Shown piece after piece: positions 36,242-44,995 of a stretch of DNA of 45,838 bases. The stretch spans positions 1-45,838 of the forward strand of contig JAFGRL010000163.1 in the NCBI GenBank assembly GCA_016935195.1. Reading direction: 5' to 3'. How positions within the stretch are numbered: the first letter of the stretch is position 1; the number at the start of each line of letters is the position of its first letter. Below the pieces are notes generated by a model. That model was not told the origin of the DNA. It did not search any database and worked only from the letters and a program-made list of their open reading frames with translations. The translations under genes were made by a program, and so were the position numbers. The DNA is from Sedimentisphaerales bacterium. GTDB lineage: Bacteria; Planctomycetota; Phycisphaerae; Sedimentisphaerales; Anaerobacaceae.

Positions 36242-36511
36242 TTAACTATAATATTTTTCCCATTCTGAGATGTTTGGGCTCTGATGATGTAATCTGTCCA
36301 GTTTTCTTTGAGTTAAGAAGATTTTGACAGAAGTTATCACACAGCCAATGCCTGCGACGAAGAACACTATCGCAGCAAGCGTGGCGAATAATTTAGGCAG
36401 CAGATAAATCATAAACCCAAAGCCCACTAAAACCAGTCCGGCTATAAATATCCACGCGGCAATTGTCCTTGATACCTGAGAAAATGCATTTTTATAGAAT
36501 CTTAAAGTCAT
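36242..36511 (-). CDS. Small membrane protein, two transmembrane segments
   Basis: 89 residues with two hydrophobic segments (about 18-39, AWIFIAGLVLVGFGFMIYLL, and 44-66, LAAIVFFVAGIGCVITSV) separated by a short turn, then a charged cytoplasmic-looking tail (LTQRKLDRLHHQ). ATG 36509-36511 with AGGAA 7 bp upstream. It lies just behind the groEL terminator on the same strand and is convergent with the surface protein gene (16 bp apart). No family recognised. Confidence 0.6.
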   Translation of the reverse strand: MTLRFYKNAFSQVSRTIAAWIFIAGLVLVGFGFMIYLLPKLFATLAAIVFFVAGIGCVITSVKIFLTQRKLDRLHHQSPNISEWEKYYS

Positions 36512-36531
36512 TTCGACAATTCCTGATTAAT

Positions 36532-36565
36532 GAAAAGGGCTGTCTTTTCAGGACAGCCCCTTTTC
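36532..36565 (-). terminator. Rho-independent terminator after groEL
   Basis: Plus-strand arms GAAAAGGGCTGTC (36532-36544) and GACAGCCCCTTTTC (36552-36565) pair with one bulged base and a 7-base loop. On the minus strand the stem ends in TTTTC, so it terminates groEL transcripts 7 bases after its stop. Confidence 0.85.
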
Positions 36566-36571
36566 CATTGC

Positions 36572-38224
<1,653 letters not shown>

Positions 38225-38227
38225 TTA

Positions 38228-38246
38228 GCCCGCCGCTAAAGCGGGC
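38228..38246 (-). other. Intercistronic hairpin between groES and groEL
   Basis: GCCCGC (38228-38233) and GCGGGC (38241-38246) form a 6-bp all-GC stem with a 7-base loop just upstream of the groEL ribosome site. With no T tract on the minus strand it is more likely an mRNA-stability or translation element than a terminator. Confidence 0.5.
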
Positions 38247-38271
38247 GTAATAACACTAAATTTATTTTGTG

Positions 38272-38562
38272 TTACTCTTCGATTACAGCCATAATATCTG
38301 ATTCACTCATAATTAGGTATTCTTTGCCTTCTATTTTAACCTCTGTACCGGCATAACTGGTAAATAGAACGGTATCATTTTTCTTTACCTGCATTTTCTG
38401 TCGAGTCCCGTCGTCAAGCACTTTGCCTTGACCGACGCTCACGATTTTGCCTTTTTGCGGTTTTTCCTTTGCTGTGTCCGGTAGAACAATTCCTCCGGCC
38501 GTTGTTGTTTCTGCCTTGAGGCGCTGAACCAGCACCCTGTCTGCCAATGGTCGAATCTTCAT
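38272..38562 (-). CDS. groES: Co-chaperonin GroES (Hsp10)
   Basis: 96 residues, the normal GroES length. The N-terminal [17 protein letters not shown] is the family signature. The mobile loop (about 17-33, [17 protein letters not shown]) binds GroEL and contains the hydrophobic IVL tripeptide. The C-terminal [17 protein letters not shown] is standard. It caps the GroEL ring. ATG 38560-38562 follows AAGGAG. It is located between a receiver-only gene (48 bp upstream) and groEL. Confidence 0.98.
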   Translation of the reverse strand: MKIRPLADRVLVQRLKAETTTAGGIVLPDTAKEKPQKGKIVSVGQGKVLDDGTRQKMQVKKNDTVLFTSYAGTEVKIEGKEYLIMSESDIMAVIEE

Positions 38563-38610
38563 TTTACTCTTACTCCTTTCACAAAAACGAAAGTTATTAC
38601 GATTATCCGA

Positions 38611-39021
38611 TTATTCGCCGAATATGCTGCTATTGTATCTTTTGGTAAAGATTTTGTTTAACTGCCGCTGAAGAAGAACCATATCAACCGGCTTGTCGAT
38701 GACACTGAAAACCTCAAGCCTCAGAGCTTCCTGGAGGGTTTCCTGACCAGCTTTGCTCGTCAGCAGAATGCAGGGAAGCAGCGGGTAGTCTATTCTGATG
38801 ATTCTTATTGTGGCTAAAGTGCTGCTTTGTACATCTATATCTATAATGGCGGTGTGGATTTTTCTTTGTTCTATAATATTTACAAGCTCATCCAATGTGC
38901 CGGCCATAAGCAGGTTGATGCCTCTCGGTCGGAATATGTCGCTTAACGCTTCCGGCCAGTCCCAGTCCGCCTCGTTAGCCAGGACATTGATTTCTTCAGG
39001 TCTGGATAGATTCGAGACCAT
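38611..39021 (-). CDS. Stand-alone receiver (REC)-like protein upstream of groESL
   Basis: 136 residues with a CheY-like fold pattern and no output domain. The phospho-acceptor position is in TAIIDIDVQSST, the conserved Thr is in CILLTSKAG and the Lys is in VIDKPVD. The N-terminal acidic pair usually seen as DD or ED is unclear (VLANEADWDWPEAL), so metal binding and phosphorylation are uncertain. ATG 39019-39021. It starts a run that continues 48 bp later into groES and groEL on the same strand, with no terminator visible in between, so it may share their promoter. A role in chaperonin regulation is only a positional guess. Confidence 0.75.
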   Translation of the reverse strand: MVSNLSRPEEINVLANEADWDWPEALSDIFRPRGINLLMAGTLDELVNIIEQRKIHTAIIDIDVQSSTLATIRIIRIDYPLLPCILLTSKAGQETLQEALRLEVFSVIDKPVDMVLLQRQLNKIFTKRYNSSIFGE

Positions 39022-39456
39022 AATTTTTGTTATTCCTGCAGTCGTTACCTATGTTTTATTTTCCGAACCTGCCGTTTAGCTATGACAGAACAAGCAACTC
39101 CGGCGATTACTGTATGGTAGTGCAAATACTGTGCCACGAACACAGCTCAAGTTTGTGAATTGCTGTAAGATCCTTAAGAATCGATAGTTAAGTGTTTTAT
39201 CGGCGGAATTGTACCTGGTAGAAATCTCATTTTGAGCCTGGTTTGTCCTGCCAACTCGGCAGTTAAAACTTGGTGGGATAAAAGATATCCCCCTACAGCC
39301 ACAGCCAATTGTGATTGCAGATTATTCTTAGACGCCCTTTCTATTTTCGATGTAATTCTGTAGTTGACAAAATGTCTTTTTGCAAGCATATTGACGATTA
39401 GATAGAACTGCCAAAAAATTGCAGTTACAGAACCCACTTGGCGCCAAAGCAGGGCT
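39022..39456. other. 435-bp divergent spacer between the REC/groESL unit and the GT4 gene
   Basis: No convincing gene. A 153-codon minus-strand frame overlapping this region (39174-39635) runs antisense over the glycosyltransferase start and has no family features. Near the plus-strand gene there is an AACTGC...GCAGTT inverted repeat (39402-39424 region) and a perfect palindrome TTGGCGCCAA (39438-39447) nine bases before its ATG. Promoters for both directions should lie here. No CIRCE or clear heat-shock promoter was seen. Confidence 0.45.
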
Positions 39457-40572
39457 ATGACCAAAAAACAAAAAGCCATTTTCCCAAGCAAAGAGGCAAA
39501 AAAGTCGATTCGGCCAGTTTTTGTAGTTTCACAGCGCACAATATCAGAATTTGCCCTGTTTTTGAGATATCTTCTGATAGGCTTAGCTGACGAGTCGATA
39601 CGCTCTGTATTAGTTTGCCCGCCAAAACTTGACATTGAACCGCTCGTTTACAGCTCCACTGAGGTTATAAGAGACACTGTTTTTGCACTACCCGGCCTGT
39701 GGCGCCAGAACAACAGGGTACTTATAGATCGACTCAGAAAATTTGGCCCTACCGTTCTGCATTGCTTATGCGAAAGCAGGGCTTTATTTACAAGGCAGTT
39801 GGCAGGACAATTGGGCCTGCCGTATGTACTAACGGTTAATTCGCTGCAAAAGAAGCGCAGCGAGCTTCCCATTTCATTGAGCCGATGCGCTAAGATTACC
39901 GCCCCGGCTAAAAGCATCGCAGAAAATATTGAAAAACTTTACCCTGGCTTTGACAGGCGCATTGAACAAATAAATATAGGAACCTTTGCCAGGAAAAGTA
40001 CAGACTGCTTCAGCAATCCTTCCCGTTTAAGGGGTATTGTTACGGCAATGCCAAGAAGCGATAGATATGGATTCGAGAATCTTCTTGGGGCTGTAAAGAA
40101 CCTTGCAATTAGTGGCTACGAATTTATGCTGGTGGTGATAGCAGACGGGATAGCTGAAAAACAGTTGAGAAGTTCGTTGGTCAGGCTCGGACTTTTACAG
40201 ATTGTTACTGTAATACCTGCCAGCGAGCCCTGGCGCAGTGTGCTTGAAGCTGGTGATATTTTTGTTCATTACCGGCCGAGAGATACCTTTGACGTCCTGC
40301 TGCTGGAGGCGATGGCGGTAGGCACAGCAGTTGCAGCCTGCAAAGGTGGAGTTGATGACCTTGTAGTAGATGATGCTACGGCTGTCGTTTTCGATGCAAA
40401 TAATGAGCTTAGTATAAGGAGCTCCCTGCAGAGGCTGTTTGACAGGACGGAACTCGCTAAGAGATTGGCAAATTGTGCCCAGGACTATGCAAGGGAAAAT
40501 CACACTGTAAGTGGGATGATTTCAGCTTTCCTGAGGATATATAGCGACGCGCAGAACGGCAAAAATAGCTGA
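39457..40572 (+). CDS. GT4-family glycosyltransferase
   Basis: 371 residues with a two-domain GT-B fold pattern. The N-terminal acceptor domain contains TVLHCLCESRALFTRQLAGQ and PYVLTVNSLQ. The C-terminal donor domain has LRGIVTAMPRSDRYGFENLL, then the GT4 hallmark LLLEAMAVGTAVAACKGGVDDLV (about 285-307), whose acidic residue contacts the sugar nucleotide. It probably adds a sugar to a lipid- or polysaccharide-linked acceptor at the membrane. No donor or acceptor can be named. The start ATG 39457 has a close AGGG. It is convergent with dapA, 8 bp apart, and isolated from other glycan genes. Confidence 0.85.
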   Translation: MTKKQKAIFPSKEAKKSIRPVFVVSQRTISEFALFLRYLLIGLADESIRSVLVCPPKLDIEPLVYSSTEVIRDTVFALPGLWRQNNRVLIDRLRKFGPTVLHCLCESRALFTRQLAGQLGLPYVLTVNSLQKKRSELPISLSRCAKITAPAKSIAENIEKLYPGFDRRIEQINIGTFARKSTDCFSNPSRLRGIVTAMPRSDRYGFENLLGAVKNLAISGYEFMLVVIADGIAEKQLRSSLVRLGLLQIVTVIPASEPWRSVLEAGDIFVHYRPRDTFDVLLLEAMAVGTAVAACKGGVDDLVVDDATAVVFDANNELSIRSSLQRLFDRTELAKRLANCAQDYARENHTVSGMISAFLRIYSDAQNGKNS

Positions 40573-40580
40573 TGCCACTG

Positions 40581-41453
40581 TCATTCCAAAAGCCCATAGT
40601 CTTTGAGCACTTCTTCGAGTATCGCTTTTTTACTTTCTTCCAAAGGCATCATAGGCAGACGCAGCTCCTCGGGCCCAAGCTCGAGAATCTGCATCGCAGC
40701 TTTTATAGGTATGGGATTGGTTGCAAGGCTAAGCAAACTCCTGCACAGGCAGAAGAGCTTATTGTGCCATTGCCGAGCTGATACCAGGTCGCCTTGGAGA
40801 ATTAAATCGGTCATCGCTTTCACATCGGCAGGGACGATATTTGCCACTACGCTTATTACACCTTTGCCGCCAACAGAAGCAATTGGCAAGGTCAGTGAAT
40901 CATCGCCCGAAAGGATAGTTAGGTCGCATCGAGTTGCTATCTCACTTACGTGGTCCATCTTGCCTGTTGCATCTTTTATCGCAACGATATTCTCAAGCTC
41001 TGCAAGTCGCACGACGGTATCCGGCGTCATCCCAGCCCCACATCGACCCGGTACATCGTACAAAACTATTGGCAAATCGACCTCCTGGGCTATTGCCTTA
41101 AAGTGCTGGTAGAAACCTTCCTGGGTAGGCTTGTTGTAGTAGGGGTCCACCTGAAGTGTTGCGTCGGCACCGATTTTCTTTGAAAATTCAGTAAGTTCAA
41201 TAGCTTCTGCTGTTGAATTCGAGCCTGCTCCGGCGATTACCGGAACCTTTCCTCTTACAGCCCTGATTACCCTTTCGATGACTTTCTTATGTTCTTCGTG
41301 GCTCAAGGTTGGTGATTCACCCGTCGTTCCGACAGGCACTATTGCATCTATCCCATTTTCAAGCTGGAAGTCAATCAGCTCATCAAGCGTTCGAAAATCT
41401 ACCTTGCCCTGCTGAAAAGGTGTAACAAGTGCAACCATTGCTCCAGTAAACAT
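40581..41453 (-). CDS. dapA: 4-hydroxy-tetrahydrodipicolinate synthase
   Basis: 290 residues, typical DHDPS length. It condenses pyruvate and aspartate semialdehyde for lysine and diaminopimelate. Schiff-base Lys160 in IVAIKDATG, active-site Tyr132 in LYDVPGRCG and the TTGE motif (43-46) are all in place. GSNSTAEAIELTEFSKKIGAD and DPYYNKPTQEGFYQHF are also standard. The substrate-arginine motif is PGRCG. ATG 41451-41453 starts 42 bp after pdxJ on the same strand, so the two could be cotranscribed though unrelated in pathway. Close relatives (N-acetylneuraminate lyase) are less likely given the TTGE and PGRCG context. Confidence 0.95.
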   Translation of the reverse strand: MFTGAMVALVTPFQQGKVDFRTLDELIDFQLENGIDAIVPVGTTGESPTLSHEEHKKVIERVIRAVRGKVPVIAGAGSNSTAEAIELTEFSKKIGADATLQVDPYYNKPTQEGFYQHFKAIAQEVDLPIVLYDVPGRCGAGMTPDTVVRLAELENIVAIKDATGKMDHVSEIATRCDLTILSGDDSLTLPIASVGGKGVISVVANIVPADVKAMTDLILQGDLVSARQWHNKLFCLCRSLLSLATNPIPIKAAMQILELGPEELRLPMMPLEESKKAILEEVLKDYGLLE

Positions 41454-41495
41454 TCTTTTAATCTCCCATCTAAAATCGGATTAGTCTTATCCAAG

Positions 41496-42224
41496 TTAAA
41501 CCGCAGAAAGCACTTCAAGGTAGGCTTTGACGGTATCTCTCAGCCCCATCTTCAGGGCATCTGCAATCAGGGCATGGCCGATAGAAACTTCGAGTATTCC
41601 CGAGACCTCGCTGCAGAATTTGCCTAAGTTCTTCAGGTTCAGGTCGTGGCCGGAGTTTAAGCCGAGTTCACAGTCTGAAGCTGCTCCGGCAGCGGTGATA
41701 TATCTATCAAGCACATTTTCAAGCTCCTGATTTGTTCGAAACGCTCGTGCATAAGGCTCGGTGTACAACTCTACGCGGTCGGCTCCGATATCCTTGGCCA
41801 TTTTTATCCCATCAATCTCAGGATTCATAAAAAGGCTCACTCGAATTCCCAGGTTCTTGAGTTTCTTTATTATCGGCGCCACGCTCTGCTTGTCGGCTTT
41901 GAGATCCCATCCGTGGTCTGATGTGTTGGCGTCCGGCAAATCAGGCACTAATGTTGCCTGGTCGGGCTTGACGTCTGATACTATATCCATATATCTGCCC
42001 GTAAATGGATTGCCTTCGATGTTAAACTCCACCGTGAGCATCTCGGCAAGTTCATACACATCTGAATATCTGATGTGCCTTTCATCAGGACGGGGATGAA
42101 CTGTTATGCCATTAGCACCGGATTGTATAACTATTTCGGCTGCTTCGGTTACGCTCGGTATCCCGATATCCCTCTGGTTCCGCAGCAGCGCAATTTTGTT
42201 AAGATTGACACTTAGCTTAGTCAT
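41496..42224 (-). CDS. pdxJ: Pyridoxine 5'-phosphate synthase
   Basis: 242 residues. It makes pyridoxine phosphate from 1-deoxyxylulose phosphate and amino-acetone phosphate. N-terminal LSVNLNKIALLRNQR replaces the E. coli NIDHIATLRN, as in the subtype common in Bacteroidota. GANGITVHPRPDERHIRYSDV carries the conserved His and Arg, FNIEGNPF the catalytic Glu, and LEVSIGHALIADAL the C-terminal active-site His. The rest (ATLVPDLPDANTSDHGWDL) is typical. It lies between queE (147 bp upstream) and dapA on the same strand. Confidence 0.95.
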   Translation of the reverse strand: MTKLSVNLNKIALLRNQRDIGIPSVTEAAEIVIQSGANGITVHPRPDERHIRYSDVYELAEMLTVEFNIEGNPFTGRYMDIVSDVKPDQATLVPDLPDANTSDHGWDLKADKQSVAPIIKKLKNLGIRVSLFMNPEIDGIKMAKDIGADRVELYTEPYARAFRTNQELENVLDRYITAAGAASDCELGLNSGHDLNLKNLGKFCSEVSGILEVSIGHALIADALKMGLRDTVKAYLEVLSAV

Positions 42225-42241
42225 TTCATTGGCGTTCCGTT

Positions 42242-42270
42242 TGATGCCTTCGAATGCAAATTATATAATA
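42242..42270 (+). promoter_or_regulatory. Sigma-70-like promoter for a candidate plus-strand small RNA
   Basis: TTGATG (42242-42247, 4 of 6), an exact 17-bp spacer and a perfect TATAAT (42265-42270). It points away from pdxJ and into the structured element ending at 42349. No plus-strand protein gene follows before 43879. Confidence 0.5.
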
Positions 42271-42276
42271 ACACCG

Positions 42277-42349
42277 CCGCCTATCAAGCAAATTACCTAT
42301 TCGCTCAGGCAATGCTTTTGCCAGGGAGACAGGCCGGCGGTTTTTTTGT
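42277..42349 (+). ncRNA. Candidate small RNA (about 75 nt) with terminator, between pdxJ and queE
   Basis: Predicted start about 42277, seven bases after a perfect -10. A long hairpin closes with ACCGCCG (42274-42280) paired to CGGCGGT (42336-42342), then CCT to AGG past a bulged C. An inner hairpin GGCAA (42309-42313) pairs with TTGCC (42319-42323), extended by CTC to GGG across an A-A mismatch. About 18 bases on the 5' side are single-stranded. The stem ends directly in seven T (42342-42348). It is not recognised as SRP RNA, 6S RNA or a known riboswitch. The same DNA could instead be a terminator for queE on the other strand, but the T tract and promoter favour plus. Confidence 0.45.
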
Positions 42350-42371
42350 GCAAAATCACTCTTATCGGATT

Positions 42372-43070
42372 TTATTTACCCTTTTGACCGTTCCACAGCA
42401 AAATCTGCAGCCGATTGCCGAATACGAAACCTGTGTTTTTACATAACTTTGCGACCATCGGTGCTTTTGTCAGGAACTGCTCTTTGGTGGCTGCCTGGGG
42501 CATTAGGATTACTTTCCTTGTATCAACATTGCCCATTTGTCCTATTGTCTGTTGAATTTCGTAAATATCCTGCTCTGATTCCACAACAAATTTAAGTTGG
42601 TACTCGTAATTATCAATAAGTTGCTGCAGTACTGCAATATTCAAGGTGTAACTTCGATGAATTGCAGCCAGTTTTGGCTCAGCAGGGACAGCATTACTTA
42701 ACTTTGGGCTGATACTCATCAAATCGCAGCGCATATCAGGTAACAATGCCAAGCCAGCCGTCTCAATTGTTACATGTTTATCAAGGGCTTTTAAGCTTCG
42801 AGTAAGATCCGGCAGCTGGTTTCTTACGGTCAAATCAGAATTAACCATTGGCTCACCACCGGTAATTACAACAAAATCACAGGGCCACTGCTGCAGCAGT
42901 TTCAGGATACTTCCAATGCTGTAATCCTTTCCTGCCGTTTCTTCCCAGGCATATTTTGTGTCACACCATTTGCATCGCAGGGGACAGCCTGCCAGGCGTA
43001 TGAACACACTTGGAATGCCGGCAAGGAAACCTTCGCCCTGCAGGGAATAAAATATTTCACTTACCCACAT
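42372..43070 (-). CDS. queE: 7-carboxy-7-deazaguanine synthase (radical SAM)
   Basis: 232 residues. It converts 6-carboxytetrahydropterin to 7-carboxy-7-deazaguanine in queuosine synthesis. The radical SAM cluster motif C29-x3-C33-x2-C36 (CPLRCKWCDTKYAW) and the SAM motif VVITGGEPMV are present, as is the N-terminal SEIFYSLQGEGFLAG that marks QueE. ATG 43068-43070. It is 27 bp after queC, same strand, forming queC-queE. The 6-carboxytetrahydropterin synthase gene queD is not in this window. Confidence 0.96.
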   Translation of the reverse strand: MWVSEIFYSLQGEGFLAGIPSVFIRLAGCPLRCKWCDTKYAWEETAGKDYSIGSILKLLQQWPCDFVVITGGEPMVNSDLTVRNQLPDLTRSLKALDKHVTIETAGLALLPDMRCDLMSISPKLSNAVPAEPKLAAIHRSYTLNIAVLQQLIDNYEYQLKFVVESEQDIYEIQQTIGQMGNVDTRKVILMPQAATKEQFLTKAPMVAKLCKNTGFVFGNRLQILLWNGQKGK

Positions 43071-43097
43071 TATTGAGAGTCGGAGAAAAATTTAAGG

Positions 43098-43808
43098 TCA
43101 TTTAACAGCTTTTCTATATTCGATAGGGTCTTTAAGTCCTGCCTCGGCGAAACCTTTCAATCTGAGCCTACAGGAATCGCAACTGCCACAGCTTCTGCCA
43201 AGTTCATCAGGGTCATAGCAGCTATGAGTCAGGGAATAATCTACACCCATTTCGAAGCCTGTGCGGATAATTTCGCTCTTTGTCATATTAATTATGGGAG
43301 TATGGATTTTGAACACTTCCTTGCCCTGAACTGCGGCGGCGGTGGCTAAATTAGCCATCCTTTCAAAAGCTGCAATGTACTCGGCTCGGCAGTCCGGATA
43401 GCCGCCATAGTCGGTTGTATTAACGCCTATAAAGATGTCAAACGCTTCTGTTACCTCGGCCCAGGCAAGGGCGCAACTTAGAAATATCGTGTTACGGGCA
43501 GGTACGTAAGTAATCGGAATATTACCAGATATACCTAAATCAGCTCTGTTTTTCGGCACCTCTATACTTGTGTCGGTCAAGGCAGAGGCACCGAATTGTG
43601 CCAAATCGATGTTGACTATTCGATGTTCCTGGACACCAATAGAGTCCGCAACCTTTTTAGCAGCTTCCAGTTCCCAACGGTGCCTTTGTCCATAGTCAAA
43701 AGTCAATGCATAGCAGCAAAAAGACCGACTTTTGGCAATAACCAATATCGTGGCAGAATCCAGGCCGCCACTCAACAGAACAATAGCCTTTCTACTTCCA
43801 TCTGTCAT
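43098..43808 (-). CDS. queC: 7-cyano-7-deazaguanine (preQ0) synthase
   Basis: 236 residues. An ATP-dependent enzyme that turns carboxydeazaguanine into preQ0. The PP-loop is [18 protein letters not shown] (about 11-28). [37 protein letters not shown] and [14 protein letters not shown] follow, as in the family. The zinc-binding cysteines are in [20 protein letters not shown] near the C-terminus. It is divergent from queF, with 70 bp between them in which -10-like boxes overlap on both strands. Confidence 0.96.
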   Translation of the reverse strand: MTDGSRKAIVLLSGGLDSATILVIAKSRSFCCYALTFDYGQRHRWELEAAKKVADSIGVQEHRIVNIDLAQFGASALTDTSIEVPKNRADLGISGNIPITYVPARNTIFLSCALAWAEVTEAFDIFIGVNTTDYGGYPDCRAEYIAAFERMANLATAAAVQGKEVFKIHTPIINMTKSEIIRTGFEMGVDYSLTHSCYDPDELGRSCGSCDSCRLRLKGFAEAGLKDPIEYRKAVK

Positions 43809-43820
43809 TTTTTACCAGCC

Positions 43821-43849
43821 TTGTCAAAACCAAATTTGTTTATTATATT
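43821..43849 (+). promoter_or_regulatory. Sigma-70-like promoter for queF
   Basis: TTGTCA (43821-43826, 5 of 6), a 17-bp spacer and TATATT (43844-43849, 5 of 6), about 29 bases before ATG 43879. On the other strand a perfect TATAAT (43842-43847) overlaps it and could serve queC, with a poor -35. No preQ1 riboswitch was recognised. Confidence 0.6.
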
Positions 43850-43878
43850 AGTTTGTCCATGTTTTTCGAGGTTAGAAT

Positions 43879-44229
43879 ATGGTGAAAAAGCCAGGCTTTG
43901 AATTATTTGAGAATCCCTGTCCTAAGCGAGATTATTATATCACAATAAGTTGTCCTGAGTTTACGAGCGTATGTCCGCGCACAGGTCAGCCTGATTTTGG
44001 TGAAATCATTATAGAGTATTGCCCCGACAAATTATGTGTTGAACTGAAAAGTGTAAAGTTCTATATGCAGAGCTACCGAAACAAGGGCATTTTCTATGAG
44101 GCGCTGACCAACGAGATACTGGATGATTTGTCTGCTGCCTGCAAGCCGCGGTGGATGAAGGTAACGTCTAAATTCAGGCCTCGAGGAGGCATAACTACGG
44201 AAGTAACGGCGGAGTACAGGCCGAAATGA
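43879..44229 (+). CDS. queF: NADPH-dependent preQ1 synthase (nitrile oxidoreductase), short type
   Basis: 116 residues, the unimodular YkvM-like QueF. It reduces the nitrile of preQ0 to the amine preQ1. The catalytic pair is Cys32 and Asp39 in VCPRTGQPDFG, with the family spacing of seven, and the QueF motif ELKSVKFYMQSYRNKGIFYE (55-74) brings the substrate Glu. RPRGGITTEVTAEY ends the protein. The start has GAGG a few bases upstream. Together with queC and queE this gives three of the steps to preQ1. Transglycosylase tgt and queA are outside the window. A zinc-ribbon gene follows 32 bp later. Confidence 0.95.
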   Translation: MVKKPGFELFENPCPKRDYYITISCPEFTSVCPRTGQPDFGEIIIEYCPDKLCVELKSVKFYMQSYRNKGIFYEALTNEILDDLSAACKPRWMKVTSKFRPRGGITTEVTAEYRPK

Positions 44230-44261
44230 AAATCAGGGTGTAGATTTTGCTGAGGTGTAAA

Positions 44262-44780
44262 ATGGGTATATCATTTCACTGCAAGTACTGTGGAAAGGCG
44301 ATAGAAGCGCCTGACGAAGCCGGAGGCAAATGGGCCAAATGCCCGGCGTGTCACAATAAGATATATGTGCCGAAAATCATCAAGGGTGAAGAATTAAAGA
44401 TTTCACCCTTAGATGAAAGTGAGCAGGAAAGAGAAAAGCGACTTATGGCCGAAACTCATAAGTTGACTCAGGATATATTACTTGAAAAAGATATTCCTGA
44501 AGAATCAGACAACACTGAAAATATACAAACTCAGGGACCAACAGGCCAAATCACGGACAGTAAACTGGAAGGAAATATAATACTGTGTCTGAGGCAGATG
44601 GCCGAAGGAGATATGGATAGGGCAGATAAGACAGCTAACCTGATAATCCCCTTTGCCGGCAGAGCCATAGAAATCCTGGACCGAATAGCCCTTAGTGACA
44701 TACCTGAGCCGGCCCTGGCCGAGTTCTCACAACAAGTACTATCGGGCCTGATAAGAAAACTTCGGTCAAAAATCGGCTAA
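44262..44780 (+). CDS. Zinc-ribbon protein of unknown function
   Basis: 172 residues from ATG 44262, preceded by GAGGTG. An in-frame TTG at 44247 would add five residues and is not needed. The N-terminal zinc ribbon has C7-x2-C10 and C27-x2-C30 (HCKYCGKAI and KCPACHNKIYVP), a pattern frequent in small planctomycete proteins. A charged, acidic linker (about 40-100) follows, then a helical domain (about 105-172, ILCLRQMAEGDMDRADKTAN and LAEFSQQVLSGLIRKLRS). No enzyme motif was seen. It is probably cotranscribed with queF, with no terminator between them, but no functional tie is known. Confidence 0.75.
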   Translation: MGISFHCKYCGKAIEAPDEAGGKWAKCPACHNKIYVPKIIKGEELKISPLDESEQEREKRLMAETHKLTQDILLEKDIPEESDNTENIQTQGPTGQITDSKLEGNIILCLRQMAEGDMDRADKTANLIIPFAGRAIEILDRIALSDIPEPALAEFSQQVLSGLIRKLRSKIG

Positions 44781-44995
44781 AAAATCAGCTAAAAACTTTC
44801 AAAGACCAGATAAACTGTCCTATAATAACAAGCATAAAGCTTAAAGTTCTCACATTCTTTCTGCGAAATCCCCACGCACCCCGCACATGATTTACATCAA
44901 TTTTTTCATTGTGTCGCCCTTTTTTAAATTTCAGGCCGGTACAACCCGATTAACTCTGCAGATTCTTCAAATCTTGTACTTTGAGAAGGGATTAT

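Noticed and set aside
38563-38640. CIRCE/HrcA operator upstream of groES
   Set aside because: The expected TTAGCACTC-N9-GAGTGCTAA inverted repeat is not present here or upstream of the receiver gene.
39174-39635. 153-codon minus-strand frame
   Set aside because: It runs antisense over the start of the GT4 gene, shows no recognisable motif, and the plus-strand gene is clearly real.
42277-42349. SRP RNA or 6S RNA
   Set aside because: The conserved SRP tip (GGAAG...AGCA) and the 6S open-bubble layout are not present in the hairpin.
43809-43878. preQ1 riboswitch before queC or queF
   Set aside because: The short spacer has none of the typical preQ1 stem and A-rich tail features. It reads better as back-to-back promoters.
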